DNA from: Limnohabitans sp. 2KL-51
GTDB lineage: Bacteria; Pseudomonadota; Gammaproteobacteria; Burkholderiales; Burkholderiaceae_C
Reading direction: 5' to 3'
Assembly (NCBI RefSeq): GCF_003063645.1
Contig: NZ_NESJ01000021.1
Location: forward strand, 1-64,000
Length of the DNA: 64,000 nt
This document shows positions 9,164 through 17,953 of the stretch, piece after piece (the first letter of the stretch is position 1; each line of letters begins with the position of its first letter). The notes under the pieces were generated by a model. It was not told the DNA's origin and searched no databases. It saw nothing but the letters and a program-made list of their open reading frames with translations. Position numbers and translations under genes: made by a program.

Positions 9164-9186
9164 AGCCGCTGTCATGCGGCTTTTTT
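9164..9186 (+). terminator. Intrinsic terminator after the 58-codon ORF
   Basis: AGCCGC (9164-9169), loop TGTCAT, GCGGCT (9176-9181), then a T run. Confidence 0.88.
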
Positions 9187-9236
9187 ATTTGGCGCGCCTG
9201 GCATGGGCGCACTCTTTGAGGTGCAACTTCAGCTCG

Positions 9237-9465
9237 TTTGCCGGGGTGACAGTGGTGGTTTGTCATCACGAGCTTTTTAGATGAGATCCGTGCCCTCTGA
9301 AATGTCATCCCGGGTGTTTTTATCGTCCCGGGCTCGACCCGGGATCCATGTCTTCAAGTGCGCTGCGCGTGTCATGAGAGTGGACCCCGGCTCGGGGGCC
9401 GGGGTGACAGTGGTGGTATGTCATCCCGGGCTCTTTAAATGTCATCCTGGGCTTGACCCGAGATA
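9237..9465. repeat. Palindromic GC-rich repeat cluster, copy 4
   Basis: It includes CCCGGG-CTCGA-CCCGGG at about 9328-9345, the spacer and CCCCGGCTCGGGGGCCGGGG unit at 9355-9405 (almost identical to 8037-8085), and a degenerate hairpin at 9440-9460. It fills the 329-base gap between the terminator and the end of soeC. No coding potential is seen. Confidence 0.85.
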
Positions 9466-9471
9466 CATACC

Positions 9472-10398
9472 TCAAGACACCGTTTGGTAGTACAGGTTTT
9501 GCGGATGGCGGGCCTGGGCGAAGAAGACCCAGCGCTCGGCCAAGAGGCCGACAAACTGCAGCAGCACGGCGCCCAGCCAGACCAGCGCCGACTGCGTGCT
9601 GAGCAGGGTCAACAACAACAAGGGCAGCGCAAACGCCAGCAGCTGAAACACCCAGGGCATGCGGCGCACGGTGCGGGCTGTGGCACCGTGAAAAAACTCG
9701 CGGGTGTTGAAAGACCCGGCCGACATGCCCATGGATTTTTGCACCAGTTGCGGCTGGTGGATGCCGGTGGCCGATTGCAGGCTTGACAGGGGGGACAGGC
9801 GGGCGTTGCGGCGCAAAGCCTGACGGCGCAGAAACCAGGCCAGCAAGGTGCTGCCCAGCACCCAGGGCTGCAGCCAGGCCAACAGCTCGGTTTGCCCCGT
9901 GGCACTGGCCAGGGCGCACAGCAGCACGCTGCCCGAACTCATGCCCAGCAGGGTGAAGTTGATCACCGTGAGCGGGTGCGCCCACTCTTGCAAAAAGCGC
10001 AGGCAAGCGTAGATCATGGCGGTGCACACCCACAGCGCCAGCGTGACCACCACCACCGCCGCAGACAGTGCCTGCAAGGCAAGGGGGGATGCGCCCAAGT
10101 ACAAACCCAGCCACCACAGGGCCACCAACCCCATGAGCAAGGGCAGCACGATGACTTCGCGCGACATCCACGAGGTGCGCCACATGGCCGCCGCCCGCCA
10201 GGCACGGGTTTTTTGACCCAAATGAAAGAACGAGGCCAACAGACCACCGACCAGCAGCACTTCGGCCACGCCGATGGCCATGAGGGCAAAGCCCGTGTCC
10301 AGGGGCATCAGCCAGCTGGCCACGGCCAGCGCCAGCAGCAGGCCCTGGGCCGTGCCGGACAGGGTGGTGAACAAAAGAATGGACCAGGCAGGACGCAT
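9472..10398 (-). CDS. soeC: DmsC-type membrane anchor, probable sulfite dehydrogenase subunit C
   Basis: A 308-residue polytopic protein with about eight hydrophobic segments, the length and layout of the DmsC/NrfD-like anchor of Mo-bisMGD oxidoreductases. The N-terminus (MRPAWSILLFTTLSGTAQGLL) is typical of DmsC. It should anchor the SoeAB dimer to the inner membrane and pass electrons to quinone. It is the last gene of xsc-pta-soeA-soeB-soeC, seven bases after soeB. The SoeC assignment rather than DMSO or polysulfide reductase rests on co-transcription with xsc, which releases sulfite. A segment of lower hydrophobicity near residues 195-240 is a probable loop. Confidence 0.85.
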   Translation of the reverse strand: MRPAWSILLFTTLSGTAQGLLLALAVASWLMPLDTGFALMAIGVAEVLLVGGLLASFFHLGQKTRAWRAAAMWRTSWMSREVIVLPLLMGLVALWWLGLYLGASPLALQALSAAVVVVTLALWVCTAMIYACLRFLQEWAHPLTVINFTLLGMSSGSVLLCALASATGQTELLAWLQPWVLGSTLLAWFLRRQALRRNARLSPLSSLQSATGIHQPQLVQKSMGMSAGSFNTREFFHGATARTVRRMPWVFQLLAFALPLLLLTLLSTQSALVWLGAVLLQFVGLLAERWVFFAQARHPQNLYYQTVS

Positions 10399-10405
10399 GA
10401 AGACC

Positions 10406-11194
10406 TCAATGTGGTGAAGTTTTGCCCGCAGGGCTTGGCAGGGGCGTCACCGCTGCCGGGGTGACGCGGCGCGGCAGGTACTGGTTGGCCGGGCGGGTGT
10501 TCCATTCGGGCATCAGGGCATAACCACCCCGCTCGCGGATGGCCTGACTGACTTCGCTGTTCGGGTCTTTCACGTCGCCAAACAGGCGGGCGTTGGTCGG
10601 GCAGGCTTGGACGCAGGCGGGCTTGCGGTCGGCTTCGGGCAGCAGAGGGTTGTGGATGCGGTCCACGCACAGGGTGCACTTGGTCATGACGCCGCTGGCT
10701 TCGTCAAATTCACGCGCACCATAGGGGCAGGCCCAGGCGCAGTATTTGCAGCCGATGCATTTGTCGGCATCGACCAACACAATGCCATCCGCCTCACGCT
10801 TGTAGCTCGCGCCCGTGGGGCAGACCGGCACGCAGGGCGGGTCTTCGCAGTGCAGGCAGCTTTTGGGAAAGTGCACCGTGTCGGTGTTCGGAAAGCTGCC
10901 CGCTTCGTAGGTCTGCACCCGGTTGAAAAAGGTGCCGGTGGGCTCGGCCGCATAGGGGTTGACGTCGCTCAGCGGCCCGGCCATGCCCGAGGTGTTCCAC
11001 TGTTTGCAGGCCGTCACGCAGGCGTGGCAGCCCACGCACACGTTGAGGTCAATCACCAGCGCCAGCTGGCGCGCCAGTGTGGGGGTCTCGGTGTCCACGG
11101 CTTGCGCCGCGCCACCGCCACCGGGCTCCATCAGATGGGGACTGACAGGGGAAGGTGCATGGCCTTGCACAAGGTCTTTGAGCCACTGGATCAT
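10406..11194 (-). CDS. soeB: Four-cluster ferredoxin subunit, probable sulfite dehydrogenase subunit B
   Basis: A 262-residue iron-sulfur protein of the DmsB/NrfC/PhsB type. Four cysteine groups are visible: CVGCHACVTAC, CLHCEDPPCVPVCP, CIGCKYCAWACP and CTLCVDR...CVQACP, enough for four [4Fe-4S] clusters. It has no signal peptide, as expected for a subunit held by a cytoplasmic SoeA. An N-terminal extension of about 35 residues rich in Gly and Pro precedes the first cluster. Its ATG overlaps the soeA stop by four bases, so translation is coupled. It relays electrons from the molybdenum subunit to the SoeC anchor. Confidence 0.88.
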   Translation of the reverse strand: MIQWLKDLVQGHAPSPVSPHLMEPGGGGAAQAVDTETPTLARQLALVIDLNVCVGCHACVTACKQWNTSGMAGPLSDVNPYAAEPTGTFFNRVQTYEAGSFPNTDTVHFPKSCLHCEDPPCVPVCPTGASYKREADGIVLVDADKCIGCKYCAWACPYGAREFDEASGVMTKCTLCVDRIHNPLLPEADRKPACVQACPTNARLFGDVKDPNSEVSQAIRERGGYALMPEWNTRPANQYLPRRVTPAAVTPLPSPAGKTSPH

Positions 11195-14172
11195 GGTTTG
11201 GATTTCCCTGCAAAAAATCGCATCACTTGGGCAACACCACCGCGCACACCCGGCACGGGCCGCATGGTCTCCACCTGCGGAAAACTCTGGGCCGCCTCTT
11301 CAGGCTCGGCCGGTCGAATGCGCACCCGCACGTCGTACCAGCCCGCCTGGCCGGTGATGGGGTCGGAGTTGCTGACCTTCGCACCGGCTGGCGCGCCCGT
11401 GCCTTGGGGAAGCGGCAATTCTTCCGAGATCAGGTGGTTGAGCAAAAAGCCTTTGCGCGCTTCGTCCGAGCCGGGTGCCAGATGCCAAGCGCCATCGCCT
11501 TTGCCAATCGCGTTCCAGGTCCAGACGGTGCCCGGCTCCACGGCTTCGCTGTAGCGCAGCATGCAGCGCACCTGGCCCCAATGGCTCTCCACCCAGGCCC
11601 AGCCGCCGTCGGCCACGCCCGCCGCCTGCGCGGTGCTGGGGTGCACATGCAGGTAGTTGTGGCTGTGGATTTGCCGCAGCCAGGCGTTTTGCGAGTCCCA
11701 CGAGTGGTACATGGCCATGGGCCGCTGCGTGATGGCGTTGAGCGGGAAGGCCTTCAGGTCAATGGCCGCGTCTTCGAGCGGGGCATACCAAAACGGCAAG
11801 GGGTCGAAATAGGTGTTGATGCGCGCGCGCAGATGCTCGGGCGGCTGACGCCCTTTTGTTTTGCCTTGCGCGGCCAGGCGAAAGGACTGCAGGGTGTCGG
11901 AATAAATCGCCAGTTGCACCGGGTCGTTGCGCTGACGCCAGCCTTTGTCTTTGGCAAAGTCCAGGTAGTCGCGGTTCCAGTTGCGCATGAAGTGCATGTT
12001 CTCGGGCAGGGTGTACTGAAACACGCAGTTGTTTTGTGCATAGGCCTCCCACTGTTTGGGGTTGGGCGCACCGCGCAGGTGCTGGTCGCCGTTTTCGCCG
12101 CGCCAGCCCATCAAAAAGCCAATGCCCGGCTGGGCTTCGAAGTTCACGATGAAGTCGGTATAGCCCTTGAACTTGCGCCCGCCTTCGGGTGTGGTGAAGG
12201 CCGGAAATTTCAGGCGCGAAGCCAGCTCCACCAGCACCTCCTGAAAGGGCTTGCATTCGCCCAGGGGCTGCAGCACCGGCACGCGCACCGAGTCCACCGG
12301 GCCGTCGAACTCCGAAATCGGCCGGTCCAGCATGCTCATGGTGTCGTGCCGCTCCAGGTAAGTGGTGTCGGGCAGCACCAAGTCGGCAAAGGCCACGGTC
12401 TCGCTTTGGAATGCGTCACACACCACCAAAAACGGGATCATGTACTCGCCCTGCGCGTCCTTGCGGTTGAGCGATTCGCGCACGGCCATGGTGTTCATGC
12501 TGCTGTTCCACGCCATGTTGGCCATGAACAGCATCAAAGTGTCAATGCGGTAGGGGTCGCCCTTGACCGCGTTGGTGATGACGTTGTGCATCATGCCGTG
12601 GGCCGACAGCGGGTGTTCCCAAGAAAACGCATGGTCAATGCGCATCGGCGTGCCGTCTGCGTGGATGGCCAACTCTTCGGGGCTGGCCGGAAAGCCCAGC
12701 GGCGCGGCGTTCAGCGGCGTGTTGGGTTTGACCATGTCCGGGTCGTTGAAGACCCGGTAGTTGGGCACGATGTGGCGCGGGTAAGGCGCTTTGTGCCGAA
12801 AGCCTCCGGGCGCGTCGATGGTGCCCAACAGACTCATGAGCACCGCCAGCGAACGCACCGTTTGAAAGCCATTGGAGTGCGCCGCCAAACCGCGCATGGC
12901 GTGAAAGGCCAGCGGACGCCCCTGGGTGGTGGGGTGTTTTTTGCCCCAGGCATCGGTCCAGGGAATGGGCAGCTCAAAGGCCTGCGTGAGGGCGGCGTGG
13001 CCCAACTCTTGCGCCAGCAGGCGAATGCGATCTGCCGCTATGCCGGTGATGGCCTGCGCCCATTCAGGCGTGCAGCTGAGCACGCGCTGGCGCAGCAAGG
13101 CAAAGGCGGGCACCACCCGCGTGCCGTCGGCCAGGGTGTAGTGGCCTTCGGGCGGTGCGTCCAGCGCCGGGTCGCAGCCCTCGGCAATGCCCTCGGGGTA
13201 GGCATTCAGGATGCGGCCGCTGGTGCGGTCAAACACCAGTTTGTTGTGCGGGTTGCGGCCGTCACCGGGCGGGCCTTTGGCCGGGTCGGGGTCAAAGGCA
13301 AAAAGACCTTCGCGCTCGCCCTCGTCCAGCACCACCAGTTGGGGCGCGTTGGTGAAGCGCTTCAGAAATGCATGGTCCAGCGTGTCGGTGCGAACCAGCT
13401 CGTGCAGCAAGGCCATGAGCAGCGCGCCGTCAGTGCCGGGCTTGATGGGAATCCACTCATCGGCGATGGCCGAGTAACCCGTGCGCACTGGGTTGATGGA
13501 GATGAAGCGACCGCCTGCGCGCTTGAACTTGGACAGCGCGGTTTTCATGGGGTTGCTGTGGTGGTCTTCGGCCGTACCCAGCATCACAAACAGTTTGGAG
13601 CGCTCCAGGTCCGGTCCGCCAAACTCCCAAAAGCTGCCGCCCACGCTGTAGATCATGCCGGCCGCCATGTTGACCGAGCAAAAGCCGCCATGCGCGGCGT
13701 AGTTGGGCGTGCCGAACTGGCGGGCAAACAGCCCGGTGAGCGCCTGCATCTGGTCGCGCCCGGTGAACAGCGCAAACTTCTTGGGGTCGGTGTTTCGGAT
13801 GTGCGCCAGACGTTCGCTCAGGATGTCAAAGGCGCGTTCCCAGGATATGGGCTCAAACTCGCCCGCACCACGTTCGCTGCCCGGTTTGCGCAGCAGCGGC
13901 TGCGTCAGGCGTGCGGGCGAGTACTGCTTCATGATGCCCGCCGAGCCCTTGGCGCAGATCACCCCCTGGTTGAGTGGGTGGTCCGGGTTGCCGTCGATGT
14001 AGCGCACCTCGGGGCCTTTGTCGCCCTCGACCAAATGCACCCGAATGCCGCAGCGGCAGGCGCACATGTAGCAGGTGGTGCATTTGACGGTGGTTTGCGC
14101 CGTGGGGTTGGGCTCGGCCAAAGGGTCTTGCAAGGGCAACCCGGAAGACTCAGAAAACAAGGACTTGAACAC
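11191..14172 (-). CDS. soeA: Molybdopterin oxidoreductase, probable cytoplasmic sulfite dehydrogenase subunit A
   Basis: A 993-residue Mo-bisMGD enzyme. The N-terminal cluster motif CTTCYMCACRCG (residues about 31-42) with a fourth Cys in GVICAKGSAG binds one [4Fe-4S]. No twin-arginine signal precedes it, matching the cytoplasmic SoeA of Allochromatium rather than periplasmic DmsA or PhsA. The C-terminal molydopterin-binding domain lies around residues 770-960. Translation starts at GTG 14172, with AAGGAA seven bases upstream. Placed 15 bases after pta, it would oxidise to sulfate the sulfite made by Xsc, protecting the cell and feeding electrons to quinone. Other members of this family reduce thiosulfate or polysulfide; context decides for sulfite. 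Confidence 0.87.
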   Translation of the reverse strand: MFKSLFSESSGLPLQDPLAEPNPTAQTTVKCTTCYMCACRCGIRVHLVEGDKGPEVRYIDGNPDHPLNQGVICAKGSAGIMKQYSPARLTQPLLRKPGSERGAGEFEPISWERAFDILSERLAHIRNTDPKKFALFTGRDQMQALTGLFARQFGTPNYAAHGGFCSVNMAAGMIYSVGGSFWEFGGPDLERSKLFVMLGTAEDHHSNPMKTALSKFKRAGGRFISINPVRTGYSAIADEWIPIKPGTDGALLMALLHELVRTDTLDHAFLKRFTNAPQLVVLDEGEREGLFAFDPDPAKGPPGDGRNPHNKLVFDRTSGRILNAYPEGIAEGCDPALDAPPEGHYTLADGTRVVPAFALLRQRVLSCTPEWAQAITGIAADRIRLLAQELGHAALTQAFELPIPWTDAWGKKHPTTQGRPLAFHAMRGLAAHSNGFQTVRSLAVLMSLLGTIDAPGGFRHKAPYPRHIVPNYRVFNDPDMVKPNTPLNAAPLGFPASPEELAIHADGTPMRIDHAFSWEHPLSAHGMMHNVITNAVKGDPYRIDTLMLFMANMAWNSSMNTMAVRESLNRKDAQGEYMIPFLVVCDAFQSETVAFADLVLPDTTYLERHDTMSMLDRPISEFDGPVDSVRVPVLQPLGECKPFQEVLVELASRLKFPAFTTPEGGRKFKGYTDFIVNFEAQPGIGFLMGWRGENGDQHLRGAPNPKQWEAYAQNNCVFQYTLPENMHFMRNWNRDYLDFAKDKGWRQRNDPVQLAIYSDTLQSFRLAAQGKTKGRQPPEHLRARINTYFDPLPFWYAPLEDAAIDLKAFPLNAITQRPMAMYHSWDSQNAWLRQIHSHNYLHVHPSTAQAAGVADGGWAWVESHWGQVRCMLRYSEAVEPGTVWTWNAIGKGDGAWHLAPGSDEARKGFLLNHLISEELPLPQGTGAPAGAKVSNSDPITGQAGWYDVRVRIRPAEPEEAAQSFPQVETMRPVPGVRGGVAQVMRFFAGKSKP

Positions 14173-14187
14173 AGGGTTTCCTTCGGT

Positions 14188-15147
14188 TCAGTGTGTACGT
14201 CTGGCCAAGGTGGCCAACGCAACAGAAGCAATACGAGCCAACAACGAGTCAGCACGCGAGGTCAGCACAATGGGCACTTTCGCCCCCAGCACCAACCCAG
14301 CGCATTCGCCACCACCCACATAAACAAAACTTTTATAGAGCATGTTGCCGGCATTGAGGTCGGGCATCAGCATCAAGTCTGCGTCGCCAGCAATTTGGCT
14401 ATTCATGCCTTTGATGGCGGCGGCTTTGGAAGAAAACGCATTGTCAAATCCAAAAGGACCCTCAACCTGCGCCCCAGGCCACAAACCGGCCCGAGACAAG
14501 GCCACCAGTTCCTGCGCATCCAGCGTGGCAGGAATGGCCGGGTTGACGGACTCCACAGCAGACACAATCGCCACCTTCGGTTCGGCAATCTCCAGGGCTT
14601 GCAGCAAAGCCACTGCATTTCCCAACACATCGCGTTTGGTTTTCAGGTCAGGGGAGATATTGACAACGCAATCGGCCAAGGCCAACAGTTTGTGATAGCG
14701 CGGCAAATCAAATAAAAAAGCATGACTGATGCGGGCCTCTGTGCGCAAGCCATGATCTCTGCTCACCACCGCCGACATCAGTTCATCGGTATGCAAAGCG
14801 CCTTTCATCAGCGCTGTCAGGCGACCCTCGTGCACCCCTTGCACCGCAAGCGCTGCAGCAGCTGCAGGCTCTGGCGCATGGGTGTAGACACATTCAAAGG
14901 CCGACATATCGACCCCCGCAAGCTCGGCCGCGCGCTCCATGTCCTTGCGCGGGCCAATCAGCACGGGGCGTGCCACACGCTGCCGTGCGATCGCATCAGC
15001 CGCTTGCATGGCCAAGGCGTCGCAGGGGTAGACCAAGCCCAGCGGGGGTAAAGCTGCTGCCGCACGTGCTTGGGCCCGTTCAATCAAACCCCACAAACGT
15101 GGGTACAGGGCTGAGGGTGCCCCGAGGTTCATGGACGGACTCAACAT
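14188..15147 (-). CDS. pta: Phosphate acetyltransferase
   Basis: A 319-residue phosphate acetyl/butyryl-transferase family protein (conserved stretch SDADLMLMPDLNAGNMLYKS-like near residues 255-275, here GDADLMLMPDL, followed by GGGECAGLVLGAKVP). It converts acetyl phosphate, the product of Xsc, to acetyl-CoA, so sulfonate carbon enters central metabolism. This is the short form, without the long N-terminal regulatory region of E. coli Pta, as usually found next to xsc. It starts 17 bases after xsc and ends 15 bases before soeA, within one operon. An internal ATG five codons later is an alternative start. Confidence 0.92.
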   Translation of the reverse strand: MLSPSMNLGAPSALYPRLWGLIERAQARAAAALPPLGLVYPCDALAMQAADAIARQRVARPVLIGPRKDMERAAELAGVDMSAFECVYTHAPEPAAAAALAVQGVHEGRLTALMKGALHTDELMSAVVSRDHGLRTEARISHAFLFDLPRYHKLLALADCVVNISPDLKTKRDVLGNAVALLQALEIAEPKVAIVSAVESVNPAIPATLDAQELVALSRAGLWPGAQVEGPFGFDNAFSSKAAAIKGMNSQIAGDADLMLMPDLNAGNMLYKSFVYVGGGECAGLVLGAKVPIVLTSRADSLLARIASVALATLARRTH

Positions 15148-15164
15148 GCCAAGCTCAGCAAGGT

Positions 15165-16982
15165 TTAGACGTAGTCCTTGTACTTGTCCAAAAAGCGGAT
15201 CGGCTTGGCCAGTGCATCGCGGCGGAAGGGGTCGCCCAACTCACGGTTGCACATGATCTCGATCACGCAGGTCTTGCGCTGGTTCATCTGCAGATCGATG
15301 GCTTTCTTGAGCGCAGGGCCCACGTCTTCGAGGCGGTCCACCACGATGCCTTCGGCCCCCATGGCCTGGGCGATGCCCGCAAAGCTCTCGCTTTCGAGTT
15401 CACCCGCCACAAAGCGGCGGTTGTAGAAGTCCACCTGGTTTTTCTTTTCTGCGCCCCACTGGCGGTTGTGAAAGACCACCGCTGTGACCGGAATGTCGTG
15501 GCGCACGGCCGTCATGACCTCGACCATGCTCATGCCCCAAGCGCCGTCACCGGCATAGGCCACGGCGGGACGGTCGGGCGCGGCGCACTTGGCACCGATC
15601 ATGGTAGGCAGCGAGTAGCCGCAGTTGCCAAAGCTCATGGGCGCAAAAAAGCTGCGGGGTTCGTCAAAACGCAGGTAGCTGTTGGCCACGGCGTTGATGT
15701 TGCCGATGTCGGTGGACACCATGACGCGTGGCGGCATGGCCTTTTCCAGTTCGCGCAGCACCTGGCGTGGCGACAGGTACGTGCCGCCCGTGGGGGTGCG
15801 CTCGCCTTTGGCCTCTTCCACCATGTCCAGGCTGAAGGGGTCTTTTTCGTGGGTCCAGGCGTCGAGTTCCTTTTCCCAGGCGTCTTTTTCGGCCTGGATT
15901 TTGGCGGCGCGCTCGGCCTTGTTGGCGTCACAGGCCAAGGTGCGGGCCGACAGGCGCTTGAGCAGTTCAATGGCCACCGCCTTGGCGTCGCCGTGGATGC
16001 CCACGGTGATTTTTTTGACCAGTCCCAGATTGGTGTGGTCGGCTTCGACCTGGATGATCTTGGCGTCTTTGGGCCAGTAGTCCATGCCGTGCTGGGGCAA
16101 GGTGCCAAATGGCCCCATGCGCGAGCCCAGCGCCACCACCACGTCGGCCTGGGCGATCAACTTCATGGCCGCCTTGGAGCCTTGGTAGCCCAATGGGCCT
16201 GCCCACAGCGGGTGGCTGGCCGGGAAAGAGTCGTTGCGCAAATAGCCGTTGGCCACGGGGGAGCCCAGGCGCTCGGCCAGGGCCACGCATTCCTTGACCG
16301 CGTCACCCATGACCACACCGCCACCCGACAAAATGACCGGGAACTTGGCGTTGGCCAACAGCTCCACGGCGGCGTTCAGGCTGTTTTCGCCGCCCGCGCC
16401 ACGTTCCACGCGCATGGGCTGGGGAATTTCGCAGTTGATTTCGCCGTAGAAATAGTCGCGCGGAATGTTCAGCTGGGTGGGGCCCATTTCCGAGATGGCG
16501 CGGTCAAAGCAGCGCGCGGTGAACTCGGCCATGCGTTTGGGGTTGTTCACATGGCCTTGGTATTTGGTGAATTCCTGAAACATGGGCAGCTGCTGCGCCT
16601 CTTGAAAGCCACCCAAGCCCATGCCCATGGTGCCGGTTTCGGGGGTGATCATGACCACCGGGCTGTGCGCCCAATAGGCCGCCGCAATGGCGGTGACGCA
16701 GTTGCTGATGCCCGGGCCGTTTTGGCCAATGACCACGCCATGGCGGCCGCTCACACGGGAATAACCATCGGCCATGTGCGCCCCGCCCTGCTCGTGCACC
16801 ACCGGAATCAATCGGATGCCTGCGGGGGCAAAAATGTCCATGGCGTCCATGAAGGCCGAGCCCATGATGCCGAACATGTCGGTCACGCCGTTGGCGACCA
16901 TGGTTTCCACAAAAGCCTCGGAGGGCGTCATTTTCTGCACGCCACTGGCCACGGTGCGTTTGTCGGTTTTGGGGGTGCTCAT
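15165..16982 (-). CDS. xsc: Sulfoacetaldehyde acetyltransferase
   Basis: A 605-residue thiamine-diphosphate enzyme. ATG 16982 is preferred to the longer frame because AGGAG lies seven bases upstream and the product starts MSTPKTDKRTV. Visible features are the PYR-domain catalytic Glu in VVHEQGGAHMADGYSR, the Xsc-typical ETGTMGMGLGGFQEAQQLP, and the ThDP/Mg motif GDGAWGMSMVEV...N in the last third. It cleaves sulfoacetaldehyde with phosphate to acetyl phosphate and sulfite, the central step for taurine, isethionate and other C2 sulfonates. The enzymes that make sulfoacetaldehyde (tauXY, tpa, iseJ) are not in the window. It heads the operon with pta and soeABC. Confidence 0.95.
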   Translation of the reverse strand: MSTPKTDKRTVASGVQKMTPSEAFVETMVANGVTDMFGIMGSAFMDAMDIFAPAGIRLIPVVHEQGGAHMADGYSRVSGRHGVVIGQNGPGISNCVTAIAAAYWAHSPVVMITPETGTMGMGLGGFQEAQQLPMFQEFTKYQGHVNNPKRMAEFTARCFDRAISEMGPTQLNIPRDYFYGEINCEIPQPMRVERGAGGENSLNAAVELLANAKFPVILSGGGVVMGDAVKECVALAERLGSPVANGYLRNDSFPASHPLWAGPLGYQGSKAAMKLIAQADVVVALGSRMGPFGTLPQHGMDYWPKDAKIIQVEADHTNLGLVKKITVGIHGDAKAVAIELLKRLSARTLACDANKAERAAKIQAEKDAWEKELDAWTHEKDPFSLDMVEEAKGERTPTGGTYLSPRQVLRELEKAMPPRVMVSTDIGNINAVANSYLRFDEPRSFFAPMSFGNCGYSLPTMIGAKCAAPDRPAVAYAGDGAWGMSMVEVMTAVRHDIPVTAVVFHNRQWGAEKKNQVDFYNRRFVAGELESESFAGIAQAMGAEGIVVDRLEDVGPALKKAIDLQMNQRKTCVIEIMCNRELGDPFRRDALAKPIRFLDKYKDYV

Positions 16983-17055
16983 GGACTGCTCCTGAAAAAA
17001 TGGGGGGATAACAAAGATTCGAAACCTGAGGGTCCAAAATCCGAAACTGAATGTG

Positions 17056-17111
17056 ACTATAGACAGCCGCCCCCCACAAATCAATCGAAATTTCACTTAT
17101 CGATGTGATTT
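17056..17111 (-). promoter_or_regulatory. Probable xsc promoter with overlapping dyad (IclR operator candidate)
   Basis: On the minus strand TTGATT (17079-17084) and TATAGT (17056-17061), spaced 17 bases, form a plausible sigma-70 promoter for xsc. AAATCA (17078-17083) and TGATTT (17106-17111) form an inverted repeat over the -35 side, with inner ATCGA/TCGAT arms one base out of register. It lies between xsc and the divergent iclR gene, the expected place for the IclR operator. Confidence 0.5.
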
Positions 17112-17146
17112 GTTCCATTTTTCGGGTTTTCCACTATGATGCAGCG

Positions 17147-17953
17147 ATGCCACTTGCCTCCGTCCCCCTGCCCGCATCGGCCCCCACTGAGATCAATGGG
17201 GACACGCCCACCTTGCGCCTGTTTGCCTTGCTGGAGGTGATCGCCAGCAAAAGCAGCTATTTTTCGCTGCAAAACCTGGCCGACGAAACCGGCCTGCCCA
17301 AAGCCACCTTGCACCGCATGCTGCAGCAACTCGAAAGCGCGCATTTGCTGGAGCGCACCGCCGACGCCCGTCTTTACGGCACAGGCAACCGGCTGCGCAA
17401 ACTGGCAGAAAACCTGCTCATCAACGACACCGCGCACGGCGCACGCCACGCCGTGCTGCGCCATCTGGTCAACGAAGTGGGCGAGAGTTGCAACCTGACG
17501 GCCCTGAGCGGCAGCGAGGTGATTTACCTGGACCGGGTGGAGACCTCGGCCCCCTTGCGCTTTTACCTGCACCCGGGCTCGAGGGTGCCCGTGCATTGCT
17601 CGGCCAGCGGCAAGGTGTTTTTGTCGCAAATGAGCCCCGCCCAGCGCCTGCGCCTGCTGGCCCATGCGCCGCTGGACGCCTACACACCCAAAACCCTGAC
17701 CGACATGGCTGCGCTGGAGCAAGAGGTCAAGCAGGTCAAGCGCCAGGGCTTTGCGCTGGACAACGAAGAATTTTTGCCCGGCCTGATGTGCGTGGCGGTG
17801 CTGGTGCCCTCGGCGCAGGGCGCATCCAACCTGTGTGTGGCGGTGCAGGCCCCGGTGCTGCGCCTGACGCCCGAGCGCTGCCTGCAACTCTTGCCCGCCC
17901 TGCAGCGCGCAGCCCAAGCCATCAGCGCCATTGAAACCGAGGCCATGCCATGA
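17147..17953 (+). CDS. IclR family transcriptional regulator of the sulfonate island
   Basis: A 268-residue IclR protein: N-terminal winged helix (about residues 20-80, with LADETGLPKATLHRMLQQLE as recognition region) and C-terminal effector domain (about 95-260, with SGSEVIYLDRVE and CSASGKVFLS). It is divergent from xsc and the first gene of a rightward unit, so it probably senses a sulfonate-derived ligand and controls both. I chose ATG 17147; an upstream ATG at 17105 would add 14 residues. A TATGAT at 17135-17140 would place transcription start at about the chosen ATG, which would make a leaderless message. Its stop overlaps the next ATG by four bases. Confidence 0.88.
   Translation: MPLASVPLPASAPTEINGDTPTLRLFALLEVIASKSSYFSLQNLADETGLPKATLHRMLQQLESAHLLERTADARLYGTGNRLRKLAENLLINDTAHGARHAVLRHLVNEVGESCNLTALSGSEVIYLDRVETSAPLRFYLHPGSRVPVHCSASGKVFLSQMSPAQRLRLLAHAPLDAYTPKTLTDMAALEQEVKQVKRQGFALDNEEFLPGLMCVAVLVPSAQGASNLCVAVQAPVLRLTPERCLQLLPALQRAAQAISAIETEAMP

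Noticed and set aside
6188..9465. CRISPR array suggested by regularly recurring palindromes
   Set aside because: Units differ in length, spacers are themselves conserved, and there are no cas genes.
11227..14715. 1,162-codon frame on the plus strand
   Set aside because: It is antisense to soeA and pta, which have clear motifs on the other strand.
14970..17108. 712-codon frame on the plus strand
   Set aside because: It is antisense to xsc, and its His/Gly-rich sequence is typical of shadow translation.
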